DNA of 64,000 nucleotides from CALOCN01 sp942491735. Lineage in GTDB: Bacteria > Eisenbacteria > RBG-16-71-46 > JABDJR01. Under the pieces are notes generated by a model. That model was not told where the DNA came from. It searched no databases and saw nothing but the letters and a program-made list of their open reading frames with translations. The translations under genes and the position numbers were made by a program. Below are positions 43,901-53,029 of the stretch, piece by piece. The DNA lies in assembly GCA_942491735.1 (NCBI GenBank), contig CALOCN010000014.1, positions 2,728,001 to 2,792,000 of the forward strand. Reading direction: 5' to 3'. Numbering within the stretch: position 1 is the first letter of the stretch; each line of letters begins with the position of its first letter.

Positions 43901-46242
43901 GTGAAGGGCAACACCAGCAGGTCTCCGGCGTCGGCGGCCACCTCGACCTCGAAGGTCACCCCGACCTCTTCCCCCACCGCGATGGATGTGGGTACCGCAC
44001 CAACCTGCCAGGCCACCACCGGATCCGAACTCACCTCCAGGGCGAGCCCGGTCAGGTTCTGGGCCCCGATGTTGCGCAGGGTCGCGGTAACCGTCCCGCC
44101 CTCCCCCGCCTCCAGCCGTCCGTTGTCGTTTCCAAGGGGAGCCGCTTCGTCCGCGACGCCGATCGCCGCCAGGGAAGGATAGGCACCGGTGGGATCCCCG
44201 ATCATGACCTCGGTGGTGTGGATCCGATGGTCCTTCGCGTTGACGGTGACCATGAAGCTCCCGGTGGTGCTCGCGGTCACCGGCAGGGTGACCCACCCGG
44301 ATGCGTCGGTCAATCCACGCGCATAGAACTCCCCGTCCCGCATCGCCACCACCTGGGCACTCTCCAGGCCGCTGCCACCGGAATCCACGCGCACCGTGAT
44401 CTCTCCGGCATCGAGGGCGAGGGTGGCCGGATGGGTCACCGTCACCTCCCGGGGGGTCCGGGACCACAACCGCAGATGGGGATCCCCAAGACAGGTCAGC
44501 GCGAACTGCGTCCAGCGGTGGGTATTGTCCCGCTGCGCATCCGCGATGAACGGAAGCTTGGAAACCGCGAACGCCTTGCCGATCCGGTCCAGGTCCACCG
44601 GGAAGCCTTCCGGGAGGAACAGCAACCGGTAGAACTCGACGTCGTAATCGTGGCTGGTGGTGGGAAAGTCCAGCCGCGTCGCGCCCATGAAGGCGACCGC
44701 GCCGCCATTGGGGTTGCGCATCAGGTGTTCGGCAATGCAGTCGAAGTCGAACGCGGCCGAGGTGCAGTTGATGGCGTAGAGGATCGACAGGCGGTCGCCG
44801 TTGATCAGGGCGTCCGCGTCGGGAATCCGGAGCGACTTCCCGTTGACTCCGACCGCCATGTTGTTGATGAACCCGTGCCCCACGTGATGGATGAGACCGT
44901 ACCCCTCGTTGATCCGGTCGATCACCGCGGACAGCTCTTCCTGTTCCGCCCCGGGAAATGCCGTGTAGTTCTCGTACATCCGGGTGACGGACAGGGTGGG
45001 GGGAAGCCGGGTCAGGGTGTTCTCGGAGAGGGTCGCCCCGTCATAGAGAACGGTGTCGTCATCGGACCAGTTCTGGGGAAACAGCACCTCGGCCAGCATG
45101 AGAGCCGAGGCAGGATACCCCGCGTCGACGGGCGGATCCCCCTCGAACGTGAGCACCTTGTCCACCGCGACCCGCGCCTCCTGCGGATCCCGCACCGGCA
45201 TCCGCCCGATCCACAGCTCGGGGAACAGGTCGGCGAAGTCGTTGGATCCGGGGGTGCTGGAGATGCCTTCCCCGAACTCGGCGTTCCGGTTCGCATTCCA
45301 GTCCCCGTCGAGACACTGGTAGTAGAGGTCGGTGGGAATCCGCTCCCCGCCAAAGAAGCGGGTCCGCCCGTAGCGCACCGGCACCACGGGCGTATCCCCG
45401 CCGAGACAGACCCACTCGGTTCCCCACAGGGTGAAGGCGTCGCGCAGAAAGAGACGGATCCGATCCGGCCCGTCCACACCCTGGGGATAGGTCTGGTTGA
45501 TCCACTCGACGGTGCGCACCACCGCCGGGGTTCCGGTCGCGGTCTTCCAATCGGCCAGGCGCTGGAATTCCGACGCCAGTTCCTCGCTGGTGATGATCAC
45601 GTACTCGACCGCGCTCCCGTCGAGGCTGGGGCGAAAACGCGGGTCGAAGGGCCCCCCGTCGCCCGGGGCCGCCGCGATCGACGCCAGGGGATCGGCCTGC
45701 GCAGGCCCGCCACCGACAACCCTCCCCCCCAGGTGACGAACCGGGAAGACGTCACGCAGGACGCGCCGGGATCGGACCGCGGAGGACGCATCGGGGTCCG
45801 GGGCATAGGTGACTTCCACGACCAGCCGGGTGGACAACACCAGTCCGCCGGCGACCGGGCGGATGGGAGCCAGCACTAGGGTCTCCACCCGCTGCCCGCG
45901 CAGATAGCCCCCGGCGCCGCGAGCGACCCACGGGGGTTGCCCAGCCCCGGGACTCGGCCCGGGAGGATCGAGGGGAACCTGTTCCACCGAGACCACCCGG
46001 AACGACTCCAGACGTTCTCCGGGCGGAGGGAGCAGGGTCAGGGGCACCCGCGGAAGATCGGGAGCCCCGGGAACCCGCGCCGGGATCCCTCCCTCGATGC
46101 GAACCGCGAAGCCACCCGGTACGGTCTGCCAGGACACATCGGCTGGATCAAAAGTCAGCTCGATCCGTTCCCCCGCCGCCGGGGAAACAGCCGCCACCAG
46201 GAGCATCAATACGATCAGACCCGACCGGGCAGAAATAGGCAC
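40921..46242 (-). CDS. Giant secreted C25 (gingipain-like) cysteine peptidase with propeller and FlgD tail
   Basis: A 1773-residue protein. The signal peptide is residues 1 to about 24. A propeptide-like region (about 25-200) precedes the C25 domain (about 205-620): the catalytic His456 is in HHVGHGFINN and Cys493 in YAINCTSAAFD. CARDB/Ig-like modules follow (about 640-960), an Fn3 module (GVEAVGETHSIRVIWNYTED), seven or so VCBS/FG-GAP blades (VADIDGDGVLDILTG and relatives, about 1040-1440), a linker and a FlgD-like tail (TTLTFRTNAESAVRAEVFDV; GVYFVRVRAGAQDVVRKVVR). The only conventional start, GTG 46242, has no ribosome site; GGAGG at 46275-46279 instead precedes an in-frame ATC at 46269. 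It probably cleaves after Arg or Lys outside the cell. An intact paralogue lies upstream and a broken one at 1.3-6.6 kb. Confidence 0.93.
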   Translation of the reverse strand: MPISARSGLIVLMLLVAAVSPAAGERIELTFDPADVSWQTVPGGFAVRIEGGIPARVPGAPDLPRVPLTLLPPPGERLESFRVVSVEQVPLDPPGPSPGAGQPPWVARGAGGYLRGQRVETLVLAPIRPVAGGLVLSTRLVVEVTYAPDPDASSAVRSRRVLRDVFPVRHLGGRVVGGGPAQADPLASIAAAPGDGGPFDPRFRPSLDGSAVEYVIITSEELASEFQRLADWKTATGTPAVVRTVEWINQTYPQGVDGPDRIRLFLRDAFTLWGTEWVCLGGDTPVVPVRYGRTRFFGGERIPTDLYYQCLDGDWNANRNAEFGEGISSTPGSNDFADLFPELWIGRMPVRDPQEARVAVDKVLTFEGDPPVDAGYPASALMLAEVLFPQNWSDDDTVLYDGATLSENTLTRLPPTLSVTRMYENYTAFPGAEQEELSAVIDRINEGYGLIHHVGHGFINNMAVGVNGKSLRIPDADALINGDRLSILYAINCTSAAFDFDCIAEHLMRNPNGGAVAFMGATRLDFPTTSHDYDVEFYRLLFLPEGFPVDLDRIGKAFAVSKLPFIADAQRDNTHRWTQFALTCLGDPHLRLWSRTPREVTVTHPATLALDAGEITVRVDSGGSGLESAQVVAMRDGEFYARGLTDASGWVTLPVTASTTGSFMVTVNAKDHRIHTTEVMIGDPTGAYPSLAAIGVADEAAPLGNDNGRLEAGEGGTVTATLRNIGAQNLTGLALEVSSDPVVAWQVGAVPTSIAVGEEVGVTFEVEVAADAGDLLVLPFTLDLTASQGAWTLEGQLHLAAPRLELFALDVTEVTGDGDGEAEPGETVEIAPRLTNLGAGASLALSGALSLEPGSEGTLEVAQAAYGVIDAGAVVPDEGVAPFRMTLGATLPLLRFVVTSPSGTRFERTVDLVPPAPPVGVEAVGETHSIRVIWNYTEDPPPDLARFVVYRADAAEGPFARINGFSDQAIGIFEDASLPPLQVFHYRIAAQDSSGNVSQPGPTTRGTTSIPLLPGFPVPSDLGTASVPAVADIDGDGVLDILTGRELMYALHADATELQDGDQDARTLGPWNASPGAGGFWGSTAVGDLDGDGRLEAVNADFESRNAAEDREFGVLYVWDAAGAVRPGWPQPTPVDRSPLISSPILTDLTGDGTLEVVLLAGKDLLAFEDDGSEVLDGDDDPSTHGVFHRFLPGTSRGYFSYGTPAAADLDNDGRSEIVVPIRSFPLDTFPDGLLYVLDDDGTVMEGWPIEFEGQITSSPAIADLDGNGSLEIIYAYGPKWVEVRGLDATLLPGWPREALMNRDIMSSPSVADVDNDGDLEVAVVSGNSTAYLWQADGTLFPGFPFRFTDALGNSLPSTSSPALMNLDDDPELELTFANLGGWVVGLNPNATFVDGFPIKLQGAVDVGVTVEDVDRDGFNEVIISGYEPAVFVYQTIGQVGSNPGWPTFHHDYRRTGFVGTPLREAQTPRLVLAALPTPVLPEQTTLYLTATRRLAERDLRLDSTPLSLETVDADREFHRVAVTLTPGTHRLEATGRTPDGFAGQAALDLDALEAPRESGWVNAAASGVGVFAPDPAAWRGTLLVHRLPAGEASLSDLVPQGRGERVLVGAPGAVAPRGTQVQFTLPEGWSGGVVSAWDGERWIAVAPSASGTGTVTVPVSRWGWFQLEASAATRIPGPAVTRLLAAPNPFASSTTLTFRTNAESAVRAEVFDVRGARVRTLLEARLGAGEHRVQWDGRDDGGRSGAPGVYFVRVRAGAQDVVRKVVRLGEAP

Positions 46243-46352
46243 GGCAGGCCAGCGCGAGTAGTTAACGATGAATACCTCCGGACAAGTCAGGACAGGGCGG
46301 ACTATATCGGAAGTACCCCGGAGGGCCTAGTCGGTTCCCCGGGAAGAAGGGG

Positions 46353-49300
46353 TCAGGGAAGCAGCACGAGCTTGCGGGTCACCACGTCGCCGGCCATGGA
46401 GAGCCTGGCGAAGTAGAGACCCGATACCAGCCGGGCCCCGTTGGCCCCGCGACCGTTCCACAGCACCCGATGCTCCCCGGCGGGACGGGGCCCCGCGGTC
46501 AGGGTGGCCACGCGACGCCCCCGGATATCGTAGACCGCCAGATCCACCGGCGCCCCCCCGGTTCCCGCGGGAATCTCGAAGCGGATCTCGGTCCGCGCGG
46601 CGAAGGGATTCGGCTGCGGAGCCCCCAGGATCAGCCGCGGGATCACCGGTTCCAGCGGGTCGGCGGAGAGTTGGGTGGTAGGCGGGGCGGAGCTGTCGCC
46701 GGTACGCGCGCTGTTGCGGTGGAACATGGGCCAAGGCTGGTTGTCGGGGTCGAAGGCACCCGGGGAGTCCCACACGTACATGGACTCGTCCAGGCTGTGG
46801 GCGACCACCTCGGTCAGACCGTCGTTGTCGATGTCCCACAGCAACGGCCCCCCTTCGATCTTGTTCTGGGTGCCGATGGGAAACCCGTTGACCCCGCTGC
46901 CGTCGGCGTTGAAGGCGTAGAGGTTGCCGTCGTTCGCCCCGAAACAGATCTCCAGATCGGCGTCGCCGTCCAGGTTTCCGATCGCCGGAGAGCTGCGCAG
47001 GTTGATGGGGGCACCACTGCTGTTGGTGACCACGAAGGGCCACCCGCTGAACATCTGCCCGTTCTGTCCATGCCACAGGTAGGCCGTTCCGTTACCCGCG
47101 GGGAGGACGACGTCCGGGTAGCCGTCCCCGTCCATGTCGGCCACCGCCACCGACGCGTCGTAATCCTGATTCATGTTCGCCGCCCGCGGCCAACCCGGCG
47201 GCTGATTCTGGTTCACATCCAACGCATAGACCGTGAAATTGGAGCTGGCGAAGATCATCTCCGGCAGACCGTCCAGATCGAGGTCGGCCACGGCCGGAGA
47301 GTTCGTCATCTCCCCGCCGGTCACGAACGGAAAACCGGGCAGGGAGGTCCCGTCCGGGTTCATCACGTAGAGATTGCCGTCACGCGAAGCAACGATGATC
47401 TCCGGCATCAGATCGTTGTCCACGTCGGCAATGGCCGGCGTGCTGTAGTTGAAGGTGAAGCCCATGGCCAGGAACACCCCATGGGTGAGGGGATCGGAGT
47501 CCCCGTCCAGGACCTCGGTCCCGTCGTGATGAAAGGCGAAACAATAGCTTCCGGCGTTGATGAAGATTTCCAGGTCCTGGTCCCCGTCCACATCGGCCAG
47601 GGCCGCGGCCCCCCAGGCGGCCACGTTCCCGAGACCGTCCAGGTTGATGTTCCGCGGCCAGCCCGGCTTGACCGCCCCCGCGGCGTCCCACGCATAGAGC
47701 AGGCCGTTCTGGAAGCCCACTCCCACCACATCCTGGGCGCCGTCATGGTCCAGATCACCGCAGGAAGGGGGAGACCAGAAGGGACCCATCCCGGTGTTGG
47801 AGAAGACCCCGAAGGTCTGGATGTCGTTGTCCCCGTCGATCCACTCGGAGCCGTCGGAATGGACGGCATAGATCTCATCCCCACCGGTCAGCACCTCGGC
47901 CACCGGATCCGCGTTGAGGTAGGCAAGACAGGGTGAGGAGGACGTGGAGGCCCCGATCACGAACGGAAAGCCGAACGCGGGGGGCAGGCTGGTCGTCACC
48001 TCGGCGATGGACGACAGGGGCCCGCTGTTGCCGGACACATCCACCGCGACCACCCCGTAGTAGTAGCGGCTCAGCGGGGGAAGCCCCTCATCCAGATAGA
48101 TCGAGACCTTGTCCTGTACATTGGGTGTGATGAGGGTGAACGGTCCGCCGACGTTGGAGGACCGGTAGATGCGGTAACCCAGGAGGTCACTCGCCCCGGA
48201 CTTGGTCCAGTGGAGCTCGATCTCGCTCGCGGTGCCGATACCATAGAGCCCGGCAACAACGGCCGGAGCCGACAGGTCCAGGGTTTTGACCAGGACCACG
48301 CCGCGCTGATCGCTCACCGTGAGGTCGATGGGGTGCAAGGGGGATCCGTCGGTGGTGCGGATGAGGAAACCGTCCCCGTCCGCCGAGGCGCCGGGTGCAA
48401 GGTCCCCATAGGCCGAGACCCCGTCCAGGATGATGACCGCGGGATCCGAGGAGGTCAGGGTCGCGGTCAGTCCCACCGAACTGCCAAGCCCGCGGTTCTC
48501 CAGAACGGCCAGGATCGCGGTGTCCTCATCGGGCTCCATGCTCCCATTGCCGTTCCCGTTCCCGGACGTGTCGCTGACCGCGAGGGTCTCATGCACCAGT
48601 CGGGGCGCCCCCACGTAGATCACGAGCGAGTCGACGCGCGAGTAGCCGGCCGCATCGATGCGCACCGCGGTCATGAGCACGCTGCCATCGGGTACCGACG
48701 GGGCGACCACGATCTCCAGGGGATCCAGGCACGCGGCGCTCGATCCGGTCGGCAGGTCGGGACAGGCGGCAAGGCTGTCCAGCCGGGTGATCCCGGCCGG
48801 AACCTGGGTAAGCACGGCGGTGATTGCCGTGGCCCCCAGCGAACCCTCGTTGCCCAGGGTGAGCTCCAGACGCGCGGTCTCCCCCGCCTCCAGCGACCCG
48901 TCGCCATCCCCTCCCAGGGCGTCGTCCACGACGACCGCGCTGACAAAGAGATGGGGAGCAGCGGGAGGGGTGATGGTCAACGAGTCGACCCGTGCCCGAT
49001 GGTTGTGCGCCCGGACGCCCAGGGTCAGCGGACCGGGCAGGTCCGGGGCGAAGATGAGGGTGGCCTGGCCGGACGGATCGGTGACCGCGACCGCATACGC
49101 GTCCCCCGGCTTGTCGAGACAGACCGTGGCCCCTTCGACCGGGCCGGACCCGTCGGTCACCTGCACCTGCACCTGGGTCGTGCCCAGCTCGAGCGGGGTG
49201 AGGAGGGTCACGCCCAGGGTATCGGGGACACCGGTCAGCAGGTCCATGCTCGGGTCGCCGAAAAAGATCTGGCTCAACTGGGTCCAACGATGTTCGCTGT

Positions 49301-50978
49301 CCCGATTCGAATCCGGGACGAAGGGAATCTTCTGCATCGCCGCCGCCTCGCCGGCATGGGTCACGCCGTCCTCGTAGACCAGCCTGAAGAACTCGTCCTG
49401 GTACAGGATCCCCTTCTCGGGCCAATCGAGGCGCGTGGAGCCCACCGACCCGACGAACCCGCCGTTGGGATTGCGCAGCATGTGCTCCGAGATACAGTCG
49501 AAGTCGAAGGCCGACGAGGTGCAGTTGATCGCGTAGAGGAGTCCCTGGCGGTTCCCGTTGGCGAACGCGTCGGCGTCTGCGTTGACCAGGGCCTGTCCAC
49601 CCTCCCCCACCGCCATCGTGTTGCGGAACCCGTGCCCCACATGCAGGACCATGCTGTAGCCCGCATTGATCTGGGTGATCACGTCCGGCTTGGTTTCGTT
49701 CACCGAACCGGGAAACGCGTTGTAGTTCTCGTACATCCGATAGGTGGTCAGCGGGCTGCTCACGTGGCCCAGCGCCGACTCCGCGACGTTCGCACCGTCC
49801 CAGATCACGGTGTCCCCCTGGGACCAGTTCTGGGGAAACAGCATCTCGGCGAGGACCAGAAGCTCGTTGCCGAACGTGCTGGCCACGGGAAGCTGGTTCT
49901 CGTAGGCGAGAACCTTGGTGACCCAGATCGCCGCTTCGGCCGCATCCCGCACCGGAATCCGTCCCAACCACACATCGGGATACAGATCAGCCGAGTCGCC
50001 GGGAATGGAACCGATCACGTACGCTTCCCCGAACAGATCGTCCCCGTCCGCGTTCCAGTTGCCGTCGACACAGGCGTAGTACATGTCGGTAGGGATGTCT
50101 TCGCCCCCGTAGAAGTACGTCTTGGCGTAGCGCGCCGGGAACACGTCGCTGTCCCCCCCCAGCAGCACATACTCCACTCCCCATTCGACAATCGCTTCGC
50201 GGATGAAGTTCCGCACATCCTCGGCCTGGTCCACGCCGCGCGGGTAGTTGGCCTCGATCCAGGAGAGCGTGCGCACCACGGCCGGCATGCCGGTGGCCGT
50301 CTTCCAGTCCGCCAGCACCTGGAACTGTGAGGCCATCGCGTCGTCGCTCAGGATCAGGTAGCGGACCGGGGAGCCATCCACGGAGGGGCGCATCCGGGGC
50401 GAGAACGGTGCCATCCCGTTGACCGCGGGGTCCAGCTGCCGACGCGCACGCGGCTCCCCCGCATCGGCGTCGGCGGAGTCCCACGGGGTCGATCGGGGAC
50501 GCACCGGTTCGTGGGGATCGGATTCGAAAACCGGCGTCGCCACCAGCCGGGTGGCGAACTCCAGCTCGTTGGTCCCCGCGAGCCAGCGGACCGGCAACAG
50601 GTCCACGCTGTCGACCCGGCGCCCCCGCAGGTAGCCACCCCCCACGAGTTCGTGATCGGGGGCGGCTTCGAATGCGGACGGGGAAACGGGGACGCGCACC
50701 ACGTCCAGCCGCTCGACCCGCACCGAGGCGAGCCGTTGACCGGGAGGGGCGAGAAACGTCACGCGGTCGCGGGGAAGACCCGTCCCGGTGAGGCCGCCGA
50801 GGGCGTCGCCGGACAGCCGCACGCGGACACCTTCGGGAGTGGTGTCCACACGCAGGGCGTGCGGGTCGTAGCTACGAACCGACGGACCGCTCGAGGGCAG
50901 GCCGAACGCCGCAGTGGAGACCAGGCAGCAAAGAACGACAAGGATGCAGCACAAGGAAGCCCGGGGGGCCGGGGGCAT
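46353..50978 (-). CDS. Giant secreted C25 (gingipain-like) cysteine peptidase, second paralogue
   Basis: A 1541-residue protein with the same architecture as its downstream neighbour. The signal peptide (MPPAPRASLCCILVVLCCLV) is followed by a pro-region, then the C25 domain with His449 (LHVGHGFRN) and Cys486 (YAINCTSSAFD). Then come Ig-like modules (DGDGSLEAGETARLELTLGN; GNGNGSMEPDEDTAILAVLE), an Fn3 module, VCBS/FG-GAP blades (CGDLDHDGAQDVVGVGFQNG; VADMDGDGYPDVVLPAGNGT) and a FlgD-like tail (PVDLAVYDIRGRRVATL; GLYFARLSMAGDVVTRKLVL). ATG 50978 has AGGAGG 8 bases upstream. A gap of 110 bases separates it from the next paralogue, so they may share a transcript. Confidence 0.94.
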   Translation of the reverse strand: MPPAPRASLCCILVVLCCLVSTAAFGLPSSGPSVRSYDPHALRVDTTPEGVRVRLSGDALGGLTGTGLPRDRVTFLAPPGQRLASVRVERLDVVRVPVSPSAFEAAPDHELVGGGYLRGRRVDSVDLLPVRWLAGTNELEFATRLVATPVFESDPHEPVRPRSTPWDSADADAGEPRARRQLDPAVNGMAPFSPRMRPSVDGSPVRYLILSDDAMASQFQVLADWKTATGMPAVVRTLSWIEANYPRGVDQAEDVRNFIREAIVEWGVEYVLLGGDSDVFPARYAKTYFYGGEDIPTDMYYACVDGNWNADGDDLFGEAYVIGSIPGDSADLYPDVWLGRIPVRDAAEAAIWVTKVLAYENQLPVASTFGNELLVLAEMLFPQNWSQGDTVIWDGANVAESALGHVSSPLTTYRMYENYNAFPGSVNETKPDVITQINAGYSMVLHVGHGFRNTMAVGEGGQALVNADADAFANGNRQGLLYAINCTSSAFDFDCISEHMLRNPNGGFVGSVGSTRLDWPEKGILYQDEFFRLVYEDGVTHAGEAAAMQKIPFVPDSNRDSEHRWTQLSQIFFGDPSMDLLTGVPDTLGVTLLTPLELGTTQVQVQVTDGSGPVEGATVCLDKPGDAYAVAVTDPSGQATLIFAPDLPGPLTLGVRAHNHRARVDSLTITPPAAPHLFVSAVVVDDALGGDGDGSLEAGETARLELTLGNEGSLGATAITAVLTQVPAGITRLDSLAACPDLPTGSSAACLDPLEIVVAPSVPDGSVLMTAVRIDAAGYSRVDSLVIYVGAPRLVHETLAVSDTSGNGNGNGSMEPDEDTAILAVLENRGLGSSVGLTATLTSSDPAVIILDGVSAYGDLAPGASADGDGFLIRTTDGSPLHPIDLTVSDQRGVVLVKTLDLSAPAVVAGLYGIGTASEIELHWTKSGASDLLGYRIYRSSNVGGPFTLITPNVQDKVSIYLDEGLPPLSRYYYGVVAVDVSGNSGPLSSIAEVTTSLPPAFGFPFVIGASTSSSPCLAYLNADPVAEVLTGGDEIYAVHSDGSEWIDGDNDIQTFGVFSNTGMGPFWSPPSCGDLDHDGAQDVVGVGFQNGLLYAWDAAGAVKPGWPRNINLDGLGNVAAWGAAALADVDGDQDLEIFINAGSYCFAFHHDGTEVLDGDSDPLTHGVFLAMGFTFNYSTPAIADVDNDLMPEIIVASRDGNLYVMNPDGTSLPGFPFVTGGEMTNSPAVADLDLDGLPEMIFASSNFTVYALDVNQNQPPGWPRAANMNQDYDASVAVADMDGDGYPDVVLPAGNGTAYLWHGQNGQMFSGWPFVVTNSSGAPINLRSSPAIGNLDGDADLEICFGANDGNLYAFNADGSGVNGFPIGTQNKIEGGPLLWDIDNDGLTEVVAHSLDESMYVWDSPGAFDPDNQPWPMFHRNSARTGDSSAPPTTQLSADPLEPVIPRLILGAPQPNPFAARTEIRFEIPAGTGGAPVDLAVYDIRGRRVATLTAGPRPAGEHRVLWNGRGANGARLVSGLYFARLSMAGDVVTRKLVLLP

Positions 50979-51170
50979 GGACGCGGCCTCCTACTAGGAT
51001 GCAGGGGTGGGGGACCTCAGAAGCTCAGAAGCAAAGCAAGCCAGACATTCCACCCAACTTGGCACGTCCACCGGGCGGAATCACCGGCTGCAACCGCAGG
51101 TAGGGATTCTACCAACGAGCGGGGCACGATGTCAAAACGCATCGTTCGTAACCGGCCATCCCCGCATGGT

Positions 51171-51199
51171 TTGGTCGAGTCCCATTGGAGTGGTATCCT
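51171..51199 (+). promoter_or_regulatory. Predicted promoter of the secreted-protein gene at 51248
   Basis: TTGGTC (51171-51176) and TATCCT (51194-51199) with 17-base spacing; transcription would start near 51206. The whole gap 50979-51247 separates two divergent transcripts. Confidence 0.35.
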
Positions 51200-51247
51200 G
51201 TATCGCCCTCAATCGCACCCCGAACCGGCAAGGATGACGCGTTTCCG

Positions 51248-52105
51248 ATGAACTTCCCCGGCCTCAAGCCCCGACTCACCGCTGTTCTCTGTCTCGGCGC
51301 TCTCTTTTGCGCTCCGGTCGCCCAGGCAGGGTTCCCCCAGCCCGATACGGCCTTTCTCGCCTCGGCCGCCGGGGATATCGATGCTTTTGTCGAAATGCAT
51401 GTCGGGGCCGTGACATCGGCCGCGGACGCCGTGGATGCCCTTTCGATCCTGCTCGTGAACCGGCGGGCCGCGTTCGGGAACCTGCTCAGCGACGGCGATC
51501 CGACTTCCCTGGACATGATCGAAACCCGGGACCTCTACGACGCGCATCTGGTCAGCGCCATGTCCGAACTGGTGCTGGTGGGGAGCGCCATCGACACCAC
51601 CTACCCCTCGGAGGACGAGATTCTCCGCTTCGCCTTCGTCATGGGAGAACCCCTGGATACGGGCACCTCCCCGCTCGCCTTCATGGTGGTGGGAATGGCC
51701 GAGGTCGCGATCTCCACCGTGGACAGCCTGCGGCGGGACGAGACCTACCCCGACGACCAGGCGGCCAAGCTGGCTCTCCGGCTGATCAACGAACCGCTGA
51801 CCCGCCACATGAGTTCCTACGACAACATGACCAGTCGACAGAACGCCGAGCGGTTCCGCCATGCGGCGGTGGTCAGCCGCATGCGATGCTCGCACGGCAA
51901 CCCGTGGGTCCCGGTCGGCCAGAAGAACAAGGTCCACAGCAACGGTGACATCTCAACGATCTACTATCTGAATTGCCCCCAGGGCGATGCGACCACGGTT
52001 CAATACTATCTTGAGGCGGCAAGCCGACTTAACCGCTTGGCCGTCCGCCAGGACATGAAAACCACCCCGGAGAAGACCCGCCCCGGAGCCGGGCTGGACC
52101 CCTGA
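51248..52105 (+). CDS. Secreted protein of unknown function
   Basis: A 285-residue protein with signal peptide MNFPGLKPRLTAVLCLGALF...APVAQA. The mature part is alpha-helical (DIDAFVEMHVGAVTSAADAV; LIETRDLYDAHLVSAMSELV), with two cysteines near the end (RMRCSHGNPW, YLNCPQGD). I recognise no family. The start at ATG 51248 matches the signal peptide, although the nearest purine-rich sequence (AAGGA at 51229) is a little far. The array of four cysteine-rich paralogues follows 190 bases later. Confidence 0.72.
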   Translation: MNFPGLKPRLTAVLCLGALFCAPVAQAGFPQPDTAFLASAAGDIDAFVEMHVGAVTSAADAVDALSILLVNRRAAFGNLLSDGDPTSLDMIETRDLYDAHLVSAMSELVLVGSAIDTTYPSEDEILRFAFVMGEPLDTGTSPLAFMVVGMAEVAISTVDSLRRDETYPDDQAAKLALRLINEPLTRHMSSYDNMTSRQNAERFRHAAVVSRMRCSHGNPWVPVGQKNKVHSNGDISTIYYLNCPQGDATTVQYYLEAASRLNRLAVRQDMKTTPEKTRPGAGLDP

Positions 52106-52183
52106 ACCGGGAAGCTTGAACAGGATTCTGGGGGATATAACCTCCTTGCCAGTCAATAGTTTGCTCCAAATGTTAAGAAAGTG

Positions 52184-52213
52184 TTGATCCTCTCCCGTTA
52201 ATCTTGCTAGGCT
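52184..52213 (+). promoter_or_regulatory. Predicted promoter of the cysteine-rich paralogue array
   Basis: TTGATC (52184-52189) and TAGGCT (52208-52213) with 18-base spacing. The transcript would start near 52220 with a leader of about 80 bases that ends in AGGAGG before ATG 52299. Confidence 0.5.
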
Positions 52214-52298
52214 TTGGAGCGATCCAATCCGAGCAGGAATATGGCGACAGAACTGCTCACAGTCCGGCTTTGCTTTACTTGCAATAGGAGGTGCACCG

Positions 52299-52919
52299 AT
52301 GGGTCGCAGAACTCGACTCGTGATTACCGCGCTCACATTTGGACTCTTGAGCGCGGGAACCGCCGCCGCTGGCGTTCCCGACCCTGGGTTGAGCACGGTG
52401 CCCAATGTGGTCGTGAGCCCCTTGGGGAACCTCACCTACACGGTCAACGTGCAGGGGTCCGGCGGACCCATTGACAGTGCCTTGGTGCAGCTCATTTTCT
52501 CGGACGAGGCGGACACGCTCGTTTGCTGGTGTGTCGGCGCGACGCACCCGGTGATCGAGGCGGTGACCAATGCCTCCGGCGACGCCGACTTCCTGATTTC
52601 GGGGGGTGGCTGTGTTGATCCCTCCGCATCGGTAAGCGGGACCATCGTCGAGGTCTACGCGAACGGCATCAAGCTCAGCGAGGTTGGGGTGGTCAGCCCG
52701 GATGCCGTCGACAACGGTGGCATCCTTCCCACCGCGGGTTGGAACCCGGGCGGGAGTTGCTCGGTCGGACTGTCCGACGCGACGTACCACACGGGGCCCA
52801 TTTCCAGTGGGGCCTACGACTACTGCACGGACATCGATTCCGATGGAGCCGTGACGCTGACCGACGCCGTGGTGCTGACCCAGCCGATTTCCGCCGGGGA
52901 TGTCTGCACCCAGGAGTGA
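52299..52919 (+). CDS. Cysteine-rich secreted protein with EF-hand/dockerin-like tail, paralogue 1 of 4
   Basis: A 206-residue protein. Signal peptide MGRRTRLVITALTFGLLSAG, mature start GVPDPGLSTVPNVVVSP. A beta-sandwich-like middle contains TLVCWCVGATHPVI, then ISGGGCVDPSA and PGGSCSVGLSDATYHTGPIS; the tail is YDYCTDIDSDGAVTLTDAVV. That tail has the 12-position calcium loop DxDxDGxxxLxD of EF-hands and dockerins. Six or more cysteines, well conserved in all four copies, suggest disulphides. AGGAGG precedes the ATG. No known family comes to mind; a binding or surface-structural role is only a guess. Confidence 0.83.
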   Translation: MGRRTRLVITALTFGLLSAGTAAAGVPDPGLSTVPNVVVSPLGNLTYTVNVQGSGGPIDSALVQLIFSDEADTLVCWCVGATHPVIEAVTNASGDADFLISGGGCVDPSASVSGTIVEVYANGIKLSEVGVVSPDAVDNGGILPTAGWNPGGSCSVGLSDATYHTGPISSGAYDYCTDIDSDGAVTLTDAVVLTQPISAGDVCTQE

Positions 52920-53029
52920 ACGAAGTCGCCCTTTCGTTTGTGAAGCCAAAGCCGAATCTGCGGAGCAGTTCGAGTTCCGGCACGATGCCGGGCTCCCCTC
53001 CGTTGTACACCCCTCTTGGAGGTGCAAAG

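Noticed and set aside
41485..45879. A plus-strand ORF of 1464 codons opposite the large C25 peptidase gene
   Set aside because: It is the antisense shadow of a GC-rich gene. Its translation is low-complexity in Gly, Arg, His and Pro with no domain, while the minus-strand frame shows intact domains.
48210..50330. A plus-strand ORF of 706 codons opposite the second C25 peptidase gene
   Set aside because: Antisense shadow with no protein-like features.
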